Shown: positions 52,105 through 62,325, numbered from the stretch's first letter. The stretch: DNA of 64,000 nt from Lichenibacterium ramalinae (GCF_004137085.1 NZ_QYBC01000021.1:1-64000); one strand, 5' to 3'. The notes: generated from the sequence alone by a model not told the origin. Program-made: numbers and translations.

Positions 52105-52503
52105 ATGATGCGACGCGGATGCGGGACGATGCGGGGGCCGCGGGTTCACGGGCGGGCCTGGAGCGGCGCGACGGTCGCCGGCGTCGCTCTGGTCGCGGTC
52201 TCGTGCGCCGTGATGGCGGCCCTGTCCGGGCCGGCCCGGGCCGCCGCGCCCTTCTCCTGCGGGGGCTTCGCCCAACTCGGCGGCGCGCAACTCCTGTGCA
52301 GCCACGTCGATCCCGCGGCGCCGACCCAGATCTGCACGTATTCGTGGACGCTGGCCGGCGCCGGCGGCAGCCCCAGCGTGGTCCAGGGCACGTTCACGCT
52401 GTCCCCGGGCCAGTCCAACGTGACCGTCTACCAGGGCAGCGGCTTCGGCTACGCGCTGGGCTCGCCCGTGGTGCTCTGCCAGGGCCGCAGGCGGGGTCCC
52501 TGA
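52105..52503 (+). CDS. Exported hypothetical protein, 132 aa
   Basis: AAGGAG ahead of a double ATG. Signal peptide with a long N-region, then VAGVALVAVSCAVMAALSGP, cut after ARA. The mature part is short and cysteine-containing (FSCGGFAQLGGAQLLCSHVD, later QICTYSWTLAGAGG). It reads like a beta-sandwich ending SPVVLCQGRRRGP. Three to four cysteines suggest disulphides in the periplasm. No family recognised. Divergent from the marR operon and possibly sharing its operator. Confidence 0.65.
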   Translation: MMRRGCGTMRGPRVHGRAWSGATVAGVALVAVSCAVMAALSGPARAAAPFSCGGFAQLGGAQLLCSHVDPAAPTQICTYSWTLAGAGGSPSVVQGTFTLSPGQSNVTVYQGSGFGYALGSPVVLCQGRRRGP

Positions 52504-52818
52504 CGGCCTCGCTGCACCGCCGGGGATGTGCCAGTCGAGAGACCGTCACGAACCCTGGGGGGCGGCTCTATTGCGGCGCGACGAACCGCATGGCAGGGAA
52601 GGCGCGCAGCCGGTGCGTCCGTGCCGGCACGAGTTTCGACGCCCCGTGCAGCCGCCGCCCGGCGGTTCCCCGAGAAGTTGGGCCGTTTTGTCGCCCGGGG
52701 CCTCGGCCTGCGCGTGATCGCGGCTCGGCCACGCACGGCGCGCGTCTCCTGCCGATCGTCCGACAATGGCTCCGGTCGAGCCACCCTCCATGGTTCCGAA
52801 CAGCCCCCAAGCCAGCGC
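52504..52818. other. Intergenic stretch, no gene seen
   Basis: Lies between the exported protein and the methyltransferase. Open frames here are Arg-rich shadows. The true methyltransferase start is placed at 52819 by its sequence. No terminator or promoter stands out. Confidence 0.4.
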
Positions 52819-53835
52819 ATGTCCACAGACCTCGTCCTCGCGGCCCAGATCGCGCCCCAGCGCAGCACCCAATATGCCAACCTCGCCGGCGAGCTCGCGC
52901 CGGCCGAACTCGCCGCCTCGCCGCTCGGGCGCCGCGCCGGCGAGATCGCGGTGCGGCGGCTCGCCGGGCAGGACTACGCCACCTTCGCGCTGCCGGGCGG
53001 GGACCTGTCCGAGGACGACACCCGCCTGCTGGCGAGCCTCGGCACGCTCGGCAACCTGTTCGAACTCTACGACGGCCTGGGCGACGTGGCGGGGCCGCTG
53101 CTGCGGCCCGTGGCGACCGACTATCCCCACGCCCTGTCGCCCGACATCGCCGCCGTGCGGCGCTACAAGGGCAAGACCAGCGAACTCTTCACGCTGTTCC
53201 TGTGCAACATGGCGAAGTTCGCCAGCCGCTTCGCCGAGACGCCCTGGCGCGAGCTGCGGGTCTTCGATCCGCTGTGCGGCGGCGGCACCACGCTGTTCAC
53301 CGCCCTGGCGCTCGGCGCCCACGCGGCCGGCATCGAGCGCGAGCGCGGCGACGCCGAATCCACCGCGACCTTCCTGACGCAGTTCTGCCGCGAGGCGCGC
53401 GTCTCGGTCGGCGTGCGCGAGGAGCGGCTGCGCGCCCTCGACGCGCATCGCTGGCAGTTCCGCATCGGCCGCGAGAAGGAGGACCCGCGCCGCGCGCTGC
53501 TCGTGGCGGGCGACAGTGCGCTCTCGCGCGACCTCCTGGCGGGATTCGGCCGGCCGCACCTCGTCGTGACGGACCTGCCCTACGGCATCCAGCACAATGC
53601 GCCCCTGGCCGAGCTTCTCGGGCGGTGCCTGCCGGCCTGGGCCGGCCAGATGGAGCCCGGCGGTACGCTGGCCTTCTCGTGGGACAGCACCCGGGCCACC
53701 CGCGACGAGATGGCGGCGCTGGTCGAAGACCTGTCGCCGCTGCGCGTCGTCACGGAGGCGCCCTACGACGCGCTGGCACACCGCGTCGACCGGGTCATCA
53801 AGCGCCGCGACGTGATCGTGGCGCGCGCGCCCTGA
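52819..53835 (+). CDS. TRM11-like DNA/RNA methyltransferase, 338 aa
   Basis: Class I amino-methyltransferase: motif I VFDPLCGGGTTLFTALALGA (Asp150) and catalytic motif IV HLVVTDLPYGIQHNAPL (Asp252-Leu-Pro-Tyr, the DPPY-type site that methylates exocyclic amines). The fold and AAVRRYKGKTSELFTLFLCN before motif I resemble the TRM11/RlmL-like RNA guanine methyltransferases. The N-terminal 100 residues have no THUMP domain I can see. The substrate (tRNA, rRNA or DNA) is therefore open. Single gene. Confidence 0.8.
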   Translation: MSTDLVLAAQIAPQRSTQYANLAGELAPAELAASPLGRRAGEIAVRRLAGQDYATFALPGGDLSEDDTRLLASLGTLGNLFELYDGLGDVAGPLLRPVATDYPHALSPDIAAVRRYKGKTSELFTLFLCNMAKFASRFAETPWRELRVFDPLCGGGTTLFTALALGAHAAGIERERGDAESTATFLTQFCREARVSVGVREERLRALDAHRWQFRIGREKEDPRRALLVAGDSALSRDLLAGFGRPHLVVTDLPYGIQHNAPLAELLGRCLPAWAGQMEPGGTLAFSWDSTRATRDEMAALVEDLSPLRVVTEAPYDALAHRVDRVIKRRDVIVARAP

Positions 53836-53868
53836 GGGCGTCCGGGCCCGGGCGGGAGCCCGACCCGC

Positions 53869-54807
53869 TCAGAACGGAAGGTTGAAAACCCGGTAGGGCT
53901 GCAGCGCCCCCTGTTCGATGGGGCCGAAGGCCACCACCACGCCGCCGCAGGCCGCATAGGCCATGCCCTCGCTCGGCGCGTCGCGGCCGCGCAGCAGCAG
54001 CGGCTGGCCCCGGCGCAGGCGGGCCGCGTCCTGGCGCACGATGTCGACGCTCGGCACCTCGCCGAGGCCAGCCTCGACGCGGCGCAGCGCCGCCAGAAAG
54101 GCTGCCGGGTCCTGGTCGTCGCCGGGCGGCGCGACGCCGTCCACCTCGAGGAACGGCCCGACGCGGGTGCGCCGCAGGGCGTTGACGTGGCCGAGGCAGC
54201 CCAGCGCATCGCCGAGGTCGCGGGCGATGGCCCGCACATAGGTGCCTTTGCCGCAATGCGCCTCGAGCACGGCCTCGTCGGCCGCGGACTCGATGAGGTT
54301 CAGCGCGTGGATGGTGATGGGCCGGGCGGCGAGTTCGAAGATCTCGCCCTCGCGCGCCCGGTCGTAGGCGCGCTCGCCGTTGACCTTGATGGCCGAATAG
54401 GCCGGCGGGCGCTGCATGATGGTGCCCTCGAAGGAGGGCAGCAGCGCCTCGATCTCGGCCCGCGTCGGCCGCCGGTCCGAGGTCTCGATCACGGCGCCTT
54501 CGGTGTCGTCGCTGTCGGTCTTGACGCCCCAGCGGATGCGGAACCGGTAGGTCTTGGCGCCGTCCTGCACGAAGGGCACGGTCTTGGTCGCCTCGCCGAA
54601 GGCGATCGGCAGCAGGCCCGAGGCCAGGGGGTCGAGCGTGCCGGCATGGCCGGCCTTCTTGGCGTTGAACATGTGCTTCAGGCGGCTCACCGCCTGGGTC
54701 GACGTCATGCCGACGGGCTTGTCCAGAACCAGCCAGCCGTTCACCTCGGCCTTGACCCTGCGGGGGGGCCGTGCGGGTCGCGCGTCCTGCGCCTCGGTCG
54801 TGGTCAT
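53869..54807 (-). CDS. truB: tRNA pseudouridine-55 synthase TruB, 312 aa
   Basis: Makes pseudouridine 55 in the T-loop of nearly all tRNAs. Catalytic Asp59 in KKAGHAGTLDPLASGLLPIA. RPPAYSAIKVNGERAYDRAR binds the T-loop, and CGKGTYVRAIARDLGDALGC is conserved. Complete, normal length. It lies 4 bases after rbfA, in the classical rbfA-truB order. Usually rpsO follows truB. Here a methyltransferase gene converges on it instead. Confidence 0.95.
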   Translation of the reverse strand: MTTTEAQDARPARPPRRVKAEVNGWLVLDKPVGMTSTQAVSRLKHMFNAKKAGHAGTLDPLASGLLPIAFGEATKTVPFVQDGAKTYRFRIRWGVKTDSDDTEGAVIETSDRRPTRAEIEALLPSFEGTIMQRPPAYSAIKVNGERAYDRAREGEIFELAARPITIHALNLIESAADEAVLEAHCGKGTYVRAIARDLGDALGCLGHVNALRRTRVGPFLEVDGVAPPGDDQDPAAFLAALRRVEAGLGEVPSVDIVRQDAARLRRGQPLLLRGRDAPSEGMAYAACGGVVVAFGPIEQGALQPYRVFNLPF

Positions 54808-54811
54808 GGGT

Positions 54812-55222
54812 TCAGTCCTGGCTCTCGTCGTCGCCCTGCAGGTCGCGCTGCACCACCGGGGAGGCCAGCAACGCGTCGATCCGGGCGGATTTCTCGAAAC
54901 TCTCGTCGACCCTGAACTTGAGGTCGGGCGCGAACTTCAGGTTGACCTTGTGGGCCAGTTCGGTGCGCAGGAACTTCTTCTGCTTGTCGAGCGCCTCGAT
55001 CACGGCCTTCACGTCGCCGCCGCCGAGCGGCATAACGTAGACGTTGGCGAGCTTCAGGTCCGGCGACATGCGGACCTCCGGCACCGTGATGACGTGCTTC
55101 TCCAGCACGGGATCCGGCATGGCGCCGCGCGACAGCATCTCGGCCACGACGTGCCGCACGAGTTCGCCGACCCGCAACATGCGCTGGGACGGCTGCGCGC
55201 CGGAATGATGAGCTCTGGACAT
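54812..55222 (-). CDS. rbfA: 30S ribosome-binding factor RbfA, 136 aa
   Basis: KH-type fold with the RbfA kinked helix: [20 protein letters not shown], then [20 protein letters not shown], and [20 protein letters not shown]. It binds near the 5' end of 16S rRNA in late 30S assembly, essential in the cold. Complete. It begins about 200 bases after the infB stop with a terminator-like hairpin between, so rbfA-truB may have its own promoter besides read-through. Confidence 0.94.
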   Translation of the reverse strand: MSRAHHSGAQPSQRMLRVGELVRHVVAEMLSRGAMPDPVLEKHVITVPEVRMSPDLKLANVYVMPLGGGDVKAVIEALDKQKKFLRTELAHKVNLKFAPDLKFRVDESFEKSARIDALLASPVVQRDLQGDDESQD

Positions 55223-55349
55223 GATCTCTACTGGTCCTGGACCTGTCGGGTCGACCGCCCGGCGGTGCCCTCGTGGAATGCGCCGGCCGGCGCGCGGGAC
55301 CGTCCCGCCGCGCTCGCCATCGACCGGCTCGGCCGCGACGCGCGGCCCT

Positions 55350-55393
55350 CAAACGAAAGACGGGAAGGCAGGCCCTTCGGCCCGCCTTCCCGT
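55350..55393 (-). terminator. Terminator between infB and rbfA
   Basis: On the minus strand a stem of ACGGGAAGGC and GCCTTCCCGT, containing an inner GGCC/GGCC stem, is followed by TCTTTCGTTTG. It lies about 30 bases after the infB stop. The T tract is interrupted, so part of the transcripts probably read into rbfA. Confidence 0.6.
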
Positions 55394-55422
55394 CGAGATC
55401 GCCCCGTTTCCGGGGAGCGCCG

Positions 55423-58400
55423 TCAGAGCGAGCGCTTCTCTTCGTGGACGCGATAGCACTCGATCACGTCGCCGGCGCGCATGTCCTGGTAGGTCTCGAA
55501 GGCCATGCCGCATTCCTGGCCGGCCACCACGTCCTTGACCTCGTCCTTGAAGCGCTTGAGCGTCGACAGCTTGCCCTCGTGCACCACGACGTTGTCGCGG
55601 ATGAGCCGCACGTTGGCGCCGCGCTGGACGTTGCCGTCCGTGACCCGGCAGCCCGCCACCTTGCCGACCTTGGTGATGTGGAACACCTCCAGGATCAGGG
55701 CATTGCCGAGCATCTCCTCGCGCAGCGTGGGCGAGAGCAGGCCCGACATGGCGGCCTTAACGTCATCCACGAGGTCGTAGATGATGTTGTAGTAGCGGAT
55801 CTCCTGCTTCGACTGCTCGGCCAGCGTGCGCGCTTCCTTGTGGGCGCGGACGTTGAAGCCGATGATCGCGGCGTTGGAGGCTTCGGCCAGAGTGATGTCG
55901 GATTCGGTGATGCCGCCGACGCCCGCGTGGATGATGCGGGCCGCGACCTCGTCGGTGCCGAGCTTCTCCAACGTGGCGATGATGGCTTCGACCGAGCCCT
56001 GCACGTCGCCCTTGATGAGCAGCGGGAACTCCTTCTTCCCCACCGTGCGGAGCTGGGTCATCATGTCGACCAGCGAACCGCGCACCGAGGCGCCGCGGGC
56101 CGCCAGCTTTTCGCGCTTCTGGCGCTCGCGGTATTCGGTGATCTCGCGGGCACGGGCCTCGCTGTCGACCACGGCGACGCGGTCGCCGGCGTCGGGCGCA
56201 CCCGAGAAGCCCAGCACCTCGACCGGGAAGGACGGCGCCGCTTCGGTGACGGTCTCGCCCTTGTCGTCGATCAGCGCGCGCACGCGGCCCCACTGGGACC
56301 CCGCCACCACGATGTTGCCGACCTTCAGCGAGCCGCGCTGCACCAGCACGGTGGCGACGGGGCCTCGGCCGCGGTCGAGCCGCGCCTCGATCACCGTGCC
56401 CTCGGCGGCCCGGTTGGGATCCGCCTTGAGGTCCAGCACTTCGCTCTGCAGCGCGATGGCCTCGAGCAGCCGCTCGAGGTTCTGGCGCTTCAAGGCCGAA
56501 ACCTCGACCTCGAGCGTGTCGCCGCCCATGCTTTCCACCTGCACGTCGTAGTGCAGCAGTTCGGAGCGGACGCGCTCGGGCTTGGCGCCGGGCTTGTCGA
56601 TCTTGTTGATCGCCACGATCAGCGGCACGCCGGCCGCCTTGGCGTGGTTGATGGCCTCGATGGTCTGCGGCATGACGCCGTCGTCCGCCGCCACCACCAG
56701 CACCACCACGTCCGTCACCTTGGCGCCGCGGGCGCGCATCGCCGTGAAGGCGGCGTGGCCGGGCGTGTCGATGAACGTCACGGCGCCACCGTTCGGCGCC
56801 GTCACCTGGTAGGCGCCGATGTGCTGGGTGATGCCGCCCGCCTCGCCCGACACGACCGTGGTCTGCCGGATGGCGTCGAGCAGCGACGTCTTGCCGTGGT
56901 CGACGTGGCCCATGATGGTCACGACCGGGGGCCGCGGCAGCAGGTCGTCGTCCGAACCCGGCTCGTCGAAGAGACCCTCTTCGACGTCCGACTCGGCGAC
57001 GCGGCGCACCGTATGGCCGAGGTCCTCGGCGATGAGCTGCGCCATGTCGGCGTCGATCACGTCGGTGATCTTGGCCATGTGGCCCTGCTTCATCAGCAGC
57101 TTGATCACGTCCACGGCCCGCTCCGACATGCGGCTGGCGAGTTCCTGGATGGTGATGGTCTCGGGCAGGATCACCTCGCGGGTGAGCTTCTCCTTCGTCT
57201 CCTGCGAGCCGAAGCCCTTCATGCGCTGCGTGCGGCGGCGGAAGGCCGCGACGGAGCGCGTGCGGTCTTCCTGCTCGGTCGTGGCGGTCGACACCGTCAG
57301 GCGACCGCGGTCCTTCTGGGGACCGGAGCGCGACGGGCGCGGCACGGCGAGCCGGGCCGGCGCATTCATGGGCGGACGGCGCGTGATGGGCGTCAGCACG
57401 CCCTCGGTCGGCCGGGCTGCGCTGGCGGTGGGCGGGCCACCGGCCGGGGACAGGCGGCGCGCGGCCTCCTCCTCGGCGCGACGCTTCACGTCGAGCTCGG
57501 CGGCGCGGCGCGCATCCTCCTGGCGCTGCCGCTCCTCAGCGGCGACGCGCTCGGCGGCGGCGGCGGCTTCGCGCTCGGCCCGGCGCTTGGCATCCTCCTC
57601 GGCGCGACGACGGTCGTCCTCCTCGCGGGACTTGGCACCGACCAGGGCGCGGGCGCGGGCCTCGCGCTCCTCCTCGGTCAGCGTGCGAAGCACGACGCCG
57701 GTCTGCGGACGGTTGCCGCCGGGACGGGCCGGCGGGGCACCGCGGCCAGGAGCCGCGGGCGCACCACGGGCGCCGGCCGCCGGGGCGGCCGAGCCGGAAC
57801 GGCCGGCGGGCGCAGGACCACGGGCGCCGGGCTGGCCGGGACGCAGCGGCTGGCCGGGACGCGCCGGGACGCCGCGGGGCGCCACACCGGTGGACGAGGG
57901 GGCAGCAGGACGCGGCGCCGCGGGAGCGGCGGGGCGTGCGGGCTGCGGGGCAGCCGCAACCGGCGCGGCAGGGGCCGGTGTGGCGGCCGATGCCGCCGGT
58001 GCCTGCATGGCGGCCGGTGCCTGTGTTGCCGCAGGTGCCTGAATGGCCGCAGGTGCCTGCGTGGCGACCGACGCCGGCTGAGCCGGCGCGGCGGAAGCCG
58101 TCACGGGCGGGCTCGGCGGCGCCACCTCGGCCTTGGCAGGCTCGCTCTTGGCGGGCTCGCTCCTGGCCGGCTCGGCCTTGACGCCGTCGGGCGTCGTCGC
58201 GGCGGCAGGCGTGGCGACAGGAGGCGTCGCGACAGGCGCGGCGGCCTTGGCAGCCTCGACCCTGGCGGCTTCGACCCTGACGGCTTCGGCTCTCGCAGCC
58301 TCGACCCTGGCGGTCTCGACCCGGAGGGCTTCCAGCTTGGCAGCGTCGACCTTCGGCGCGTCCGCCCTCGGAGCCTCGGCCCTGGGGGCCGGGGCCGCGG

Positions 58401-58644
58401 CGGCCGGCGAGGTCGGGGCGGCGGGCGCCGCAGCCCGTGCGGGGGCGGCCGGCGACGGCGCCGCGGCAGCCGGCTTGGCGGGCGCCACGACGCGGCTCTT
58501 CACTTTCTCGACGACCACCTGCTTCGTACGGCCGTGGGAGAAGCTCTGTCGCACGGTGCCCTGCTCGACCGGTCGCTTCAACGACAGGGTGGTCTTCGGG
58601 CTCACGCTCAGAGTCTTCTCGCCAACGTTGTTCGGTTCACTCAT
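55423..58644 (-). CDS. infB: Translation initiation factor IF-2, 1073 aa
   Basis: GTPase that brings fMet-tRNA to the 30S and helps 50S joining. G1 [20 protein letters not shown] at about residues 575-590, G3 [20 protein letters not shown]4 [11 protein letters not shown] near 680, then domains II-IV with the C-terminal tRNA-binding barrel ending [17 protein letters not shown]. The N-terminal half is very long and Ala/Pro/Glu-rich, with tandem repeats (ATQAPAA units and VEAARVEAA units). That is typical of alphaproteobacteria, but the length here is large. Third in the rimP-nusA-ylxR-infB order, transcribed leftward. Confidence 0.96.
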   Translation of the reverse strand: MSEPNNVGEKTLSVSPKTTLSLKRPVEQGTVRQSFSHGRTKQVVVEKVKSRVVAPAKPAAAAPSPAAPARAAAPAAPTSPAAAAPAPRAEAPRADAPKVDAAKLEALRVETARVEAARAEAVRVEAARVEAAKAAAPVATPPVATPAAATTPDGVKAEPARSEPAKSEPAKAEVAPPSPPVTASAAPAQPASVATQAPAAIQAPAATQAPAAMQAPAASAATPAPAAPVAAAPQPARPAAPAAPRPAAPSSTGVAPRGVPARPGQPLRPGQPGARGPAPAGRSGSAAPAAGARGAPAAPGRGAPPARPGGNRPQTGVVLRTLTEEEREARARALVGAKSREEDDRRRAEEDAKRRAEREAAAAAERVAAEERQRQEDARRAAELDVKRRAEEEAARRLSPAGGPPTASAARPTEGVLTPITRRPPMNAPARLAVPRPSRSGPQKDRGRLTVSTATTEQEDRTRSVAAFRRRTQRMKGFGSQETKEKLTREVILPETITIQELASRMSERAVDVIKLLMKQGHMAKITDVIDADMAQLIAEDLGHTVRRVAESDVEEGLFDEPGSDDDLLPRPPVVTIMGHVDHGKTSLLDAIRQTTVVSGEAGGITQHIGAYQVTAPNGGAVTFIDTPGHAAFTAMRARGAKVTDVVVLVVAADDGVMPQTIEAINHAKAAGVPLIVAINKIDKPGAKPERVRSELLHYDVQVESMGGDTLEVEVSALKRQNLERLLEAIALQSEVLDLKADPNRAAEGTVIEARLDRGRGPVATVLVQRGSLKVGNIVVAGSQWGRVRALIDDKGETVTEAAPSFPVEVLGFSGAPDAGDRVAVVDSEARAREITEYRERQKREKLAARGASVRGSLVDMMTQLRTVGKKEFPLLIKGDVQGSVEAIIATLEKLGTDEVAARIIHAGVGGITESDITLAEASNAAIIGFNVRAHKEARTLAEQSKQEIRYYNIIYDLVDDVKAAMSGLLSPTLREEMLGNALILEVFHITKVGKVAGCRVTDGNVQRGANVRLIRDNVVVHEGKLSTLKRFKDEVKDVVAGQECGMAFETYQDMRAGDVIECYRVHEEKRSL

Positions 58645-58720
58645 CAGTCATTCGTCCTGAGGGCCGTGTCCGTGCCCCAATCCTGCGAGCGCCGAAGCCG
58701 ATCTTCGGCAAGTGTCTCGC

Positions 58721-59488
58721 TCAATCTCTGGTAGGTTCTACATCGATAGATCGTCCTGGCCCCGCGGCTTGCGCCGGCGGTTCCCCGCGGTAACGTTTCA
58801 ATCGCCGCGCTCGCGACACAAAACCCTCGCCGACCGTTCCCCCGGCCACCGCAGCGTGTATCACATTTGTGCGCCCCAGTGCCAAATCCAATTGGTCGGA
58901 GCGAAAATCTCGAATGCGCGGTAAGGCATCGGCCTCGTCGCCGAGAAGGCGACGGACCGCGGCCTCCATCTTGCGGACCCCGTCGGGGCTGCCGTCGCTC
59001 GCCTGGACGAGCGCGGCCGGCACCTTCGGCCCGATGGACCCTTCGACCTTGGTGGCACCCGCCACCACCAGGCCGGCCTTGTTGGCGAGGCTGAGCGCCT
59101 GCAATGCATCTTTTTCCATGAGGCCGTCAATCAGCTCGGCCAGCGTGGGCGGCACCTCCACCTCGGATTTGAACGCGCGCTTGAAGCTTTTCCGCTTCAT
59201 CGCCTCGAGGACGACGGCCTTCTCGGCCGTCACCCAGGCCCCGCGCCCCGGCAGCTTGCACCGGAGGTCGGGGACCACCGCGCGGTCGGGACCGACCACG
59301 AAGCGGATGAACGTGTCCGGCGCGCCCTTGCGCCGGGTGACGATGCAGGTGCGCTCCGGCCCCGTGTCGGGAAAGGCCGCGGGGTCGGACGGATCCTGCC
59401 CCGAAACCTCCTGCTCCGAAATCCCCTGCTCCGAAGCCCCCTGCCCCGCCGGGTCTTCCCCTGCGGCATCGTCGGTCGCGGCCGTCAT
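58721..59488 (-). CDS. ylxR: YlxR (DUF448) RNA-binding protein with L7Ae-like C-terminus, 255 aa
   Basis: Residues 42-115 are the YlxR/DUF448 fold: RTCIVTRRKGAPDTFIRFVV, GPDRAVVPDLRCKLPGRGAW. The GRGAW is diagnostic. Residues 125-190 resemble the L7Ae-type domain (KDALQALSLANKAGLVVAGA). The fusion is the standard alphaproteobacterial form, between nusA and infB. YlxR proteins bind RNA and affect transcription and RNase P. A 40-residue acidic start with repeated SEQ/EQ units is peculiar to this copy. Confidence 0.9.
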   Translation of the reverse strand: MTAATDDAAGEDPAGQGASEQGISEQEVSGQDPSDPAAFPDTGPERTCIVTRRKGAPDTFIRFVVGPDRAVVPDLRCKLPGRGAWVTAEKAVVLEAMKRKSFKRAFKSEVEVPPTLAELIDGLMEKDALQALSLANKAGLVVAGATKVEGSIGPKVPAALVQASDGSPDGVRKMEAAVRRLLGDEADALPRIRDFRSDQLDLALGRTNVIHAAVAGGTVGEGFVSRARRLKRYRGEPPAQAAGPGRSIDVEPTRD

Positions 59489-59510
59489 GCCCGGGCCCCC
59501 GCGCGAAGCG

Positions 59511-61109
59511 TCAGGCCATCTCCTCGTCGGCCGGAGCCTCCTCGGCCTCGGCTTCCACCTCGGCCTCGATCCAGCCCGCCTTGATGCGGGCCTGCATGAT
59601 CATGGCCTCGGCGTCCTCGCGCGACATCTCGAACCCGTCGAGGTAGCCCGGCACGCGGGTCGCCTCGCCGTCCTTGCGCTCCGTGTAGCCCACGAGGTCG
59701 TCGGGCACGCAGCCGGCGAAGTCCTCGACGGATTTCACGTCGTTCTCGCCGAGCTTCACCAGCATGGCCGTGGTGAGGCCGTCGATCTCCTTCAGGTCGT
59801 CGGCGACGCCGAGTTCCAGGCGCCTGTCGTCGTGAGCCTTCTCGATCGCGTCGAGGTAGCCTCGGGCCCGGGACTGGATCTCGGCCGCCGTGTCCTCGTC
59901 GAACCCCTCGATGTTCGAGAGTTCGGCCGGCTCCACGTAGGCCAGTTCCTCCAGCGAGCGGAACCCTTCCGAGGCGAGCAGCTGGGCCACCACCTCGTCG
60001 ACGTCGAGCGCCTCCATGAAGAGGTTGGTGCGTTCGACGAATTCCTTCTGGCGCCGCTCGGATTCCTCGGCTTCGGTCAGGATGTCGATGTCCCAGCCGG
60101 TGAGCTGGGATGCCAGCCGCACGTTCTGGCCACGACGACCGATCGCTAGGGATAACTGGTCATCCGGCACCACGACTTCAATGCGCGACGAGTCTTCGTC
60201 GAGCACCACCTTGACGACCTCGGCCGGCTGCAGCGCGTTGACGATGAAGGTCGCGGCGTCGGGCGACCAGGGGATGATGTCGACCTTCTCGCCCTGCAGC
60301 TCGTTCACCACGGCCTGAACGCGCGAGCCGCGCATGCCGACGCAGGCGCCCACGGGGTCGATGGAGCTGTCGCGCGACGTGACGCCGATCTTGGCGCGGG
60401 AGCCGGGGTCGCGGGCGACGGCCTTCACCTCGATGATGCCGTCGTAGATTTCCGGCACCTCCTGGGCGAAGAGCTTGGCCATGAACTGGGGATGGGTGCG
60501 CGACAGGAAGATCTGCGGCCCGCGCTGCTCGCGCCGCACGTCGTAGACGTAGGCCCGGATGCGGTCCGCCGGGCGGAAGGTTTCGCGCGGGATCAGCTCG
60601 TCACGGCGCACGATGGCCTCGCCGCGGCCGGCGAGGTCGACGACGACGTTGCCGTATTCGACGCGCTTGACCACGCCGTTGATGATCTCGCCGATGCGGT
60701 CCTTGAACTCGTCGTACTGCTTGTCGCGCTCGGCCTCGCGCAGCTTCTGCACGATGACCTGCTTGGCCGACTGTCCGGCGATGCGGCCGAACTCGAAGGG
60801 CGGCAGGGTTTCGGAGATCCAGTCGCCGACCTGGGCGGCCGGGTTGCGGCGGCGCGCCTCCGGCAACGTGATGTGGATGGCGTCGTTCTCGATCTCGTCG
60901 ACGACCAGGAGCAGCCGCGAGAAGCGCGTCTCGCCGGTGCGCGGGTTGATCTCGGCCCGCACCTCGGTCTCCTGCCCGTAGCGGGACCGCGCGGCCTTCT
61001 GCAGCGCGTCCTCCATGGACTGGATCACGATGGAGCGGTCGATGTTCTTCTCGCGCGCCACCGCCTCGGCGATCTGCAAGAGTTCGAGCCTGTTGGCGCT
61101 GACGGCCAT
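59511..61109 (-). CDS. nusA: Transcription factor NusA, 532 aa
   Basis: N-terminal RNA-polymerase domain (LELLQIAEAVAREKNIDRSI), S1 domain (RIGEIINGVVKRVEYGNVVV), two KH domains (RAKIGVTSRDSSIDPVGACV, GMRGSRVQAVVNELQG). Two C-terminal acidic helix-hairpin repeats follow (LLASEGFRSLEELAYVEPAE, KEIDGLTTAMLVKLGENDVK). It controls pausing, termination and rRNA antitermination. ATG at 61109 follows GAGGAGA. Second in the operon after rimP. Confidence 0.96.
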   Translation of the reverse strand: MAVSANRLELLQIAEAVAREKNIDRSIVIQSMEDALQKAARSRYGQETEVRAEINPRTGETRFSRLLLVVDEIENDAIHITLPEARRRNPAAQVGDWISETLPPFEFGRIAGQSAKQVIVQKLREAERDKQYDEFKDRIGEIINGVVKRVEYGNVVVDLAGRGEAIVRRDELIPRETFRPADRIRAYVYDVRREQRGPQIFLSRTHPQFMAKLFAQEVPEIYDGIIEVKAVARDPGSRAKIGVTSRDSSIDPVGACVGMRGSRVQAVVNELQGEKVDIIPWSPDAATFIVNALQPAEVVKVVLDEDSSRIEVVVPDDQLSLAIGRRGQNVRLASQLTGWDIDILTEAEESERRQKEFVERTNLFMEALDVDEVVAQLLASEGFRSLEELAYVEPAELSNIEGFDEDTAAEIQSRARGYLDAIEKAHDDRRLELGVADDLKEIDGLTTAMLVKLGENDVKSVEDFAGCVPDDLVGYTERKDGEATRVPGYLDGFEMSREDAEAMIMQARIKAGWIEAEVEAEAEEAPADEEMA

Positions 61110-61149
61110 GGGGTTGTCTCCTCGAAAGGTCTGAAGGGGCGGCGGCGGA

Positions 61150-61953
61150 TCAGCGTCCGCGCGGAGCCTTCGGCGCGGGTCGCGCCCGTGTCTGCACGCC
61201 CGCCGGGACGGCGCGCCTGGCCTTGTTGCGGTCCGCGAACCGGCCCGGGCCGCGGGGGGCGTCGGCCGCCTCCGGGGCGGCCTCGGCACCGTCGGCCGGG
61301 TCCTCGCCGGAGGTTTCCTGCGTCTTGAGGGCGACGCGGATCAGCGCATCGGTCAGGACCAGCTTGGCTTCGGCGATGTCGCGCGTCGGGATCTCGACCG
61401 TCTCGTCCTGGCCGGCCTTCTTGTCCATGAGCTTCAGGGCGAGGCGGCCGTCGTCGGCGACCGCCGCGATGAAGCCCCGGAACCGCCGGCGCCCGTCCAT
61501 GGGGACGGCGAGCTCCACCTTGACCTCGTGCCCGAGGCCGCGGCGCAGGTCCGACAGGCGGACGAGCGGACGGTCGATGCCGGGCGAGGACACTTCGAGC
61601 CGGTATTCCCCCGTGATCGGGTCGTCGAGGTCGAGCACCGGCGCGAGCGCCCGGCTCACGGCCTCGCAGTCGCCGATCGTGAAGGTGCCGTCGGGACGCT
61701 CCGCCATGATGCGCAGCAGGGACGGCGGGCCGGCCGACAGCTTCACCCACACCAGCCGGTAGCCGAGATCGGCCAGCACCGGCACGGCGGCCTGGCCGAC
61801 CCGGGCGGCGACGCCGCCCTCCACCGTGAAGCGCGGCTCGTCGAGCGGCGCCTCGGCGACGGCGGCACCGGCGGTGGCGGCACTCGCCGGGATGGCGTCG
61901 GGCTGCGGAGCGGCGTGATCGGGGGGCGGAAGGGTCAAGAAGGCACTGTCCAT
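61150..61953 (-). CDS. rimP: Ribosome maturation factor RimP, 267 aa
   Basis: RimP core: [60 protein letters not shown] and [20 protein letters not shown], then the C-terminal SH3-like part. It helps 30S assembly. The protein is longer than the E. coli form because of an N-terminal Ala/Pro tail and a C-terminal Ala/Arg-rich tail, as often in this order. The frame is open to 62016, but that part lies in the leader attenuator, so I start at the ATG at 61953, whose ribosome site is weak. Confidence 0.9.
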   Translation of the reverse strand: MDSAFLTLPPPDHAAPQPDAIPASAATAGAAVAEAPLDEPRFTVEGGVAARVGQAAVPVLADLGYRLVWVKLSAGPPSLLRIMAERPDGTFTIGDCEAVSRALAPVLDLDDPITGEYRLEVSSPGIDRPLVRLSDLRRGLGHEVKVELAVPMDGRRRFRGFIAAVADDGRLALKLMDKKAGQDETVEIPTRDIAEAKLVLTDALIRVALKTQETSGEDPADGAEAAPEAADAPRGPGRFADRNKARRAVPAGVQTRARPAPKAPRGR

Positions 61954-61971
61954 GGGGCCGGGGCTGAAGCC

Positions 61972-62035
61972 CAAAAAGCAAAAGAGCGGGTCCGGCAGGA
62001 GCCCACTCTTCATCAAACTACCGGACCGTACCGAA
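61972..62035 (-). promoter_or_regulatory. rimP leader attenuator
   Basis: On the minus strand the hairpin AAGAGTGGGCTCC / GGACCCGCTCTT (62010-61982) is followed by TTGCTTTTTGG, an intrinsic terminator 20-60 bases before the rimP start. A GGTCCGGTAG segment just upstream could pair with the CCGGACC arm and act as antiterminator. Naville and Gautheret described such a putative attenuator ahead of rimP-nusA-infB in alphaproteobacteria. What it senses is unknown. Confidence 0.7.
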
Positions 62036-62325
62036 GATCGTCGGTACGAGTGTTATGTAGCGCTTTCCCCCCGGCGGCGCAAGGCGGGACGGCGATGGCG
62101 GGGCATGCGGAGCGCCGCCGCGCCGAGCCGGCGCGATCCTCGCGCTCGTCGGCACAACCGAAACGCCCGATGGTACAACCGAACCCTTCCGTCTAGATTG
62201 GGACCGTTCCAAGGTCGCCGACGATCCGCCCCTTCCGTACCGGGCCGATCGGCCCCGCCTCGGACCCGCCGGGCCGCGTCCCGTCATATGGACGTCCGCG
62301 CGCCCCCGCCTTCGGAAAGCGACCC

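Noticed and set aside
55273-58734. 1153-codon open frame on the plus strand
   Set aside because: Antisense to infB with no homology and an Arg/Gly/His-rich composition. IF-2 on the minus strand is certain.
61954-62016. Earlier in-frame start for RimP at 62016
   Set aside because: The added 21 codons lie within the leader terminator hairpin and do not belong to the family. More likely leader RNA.
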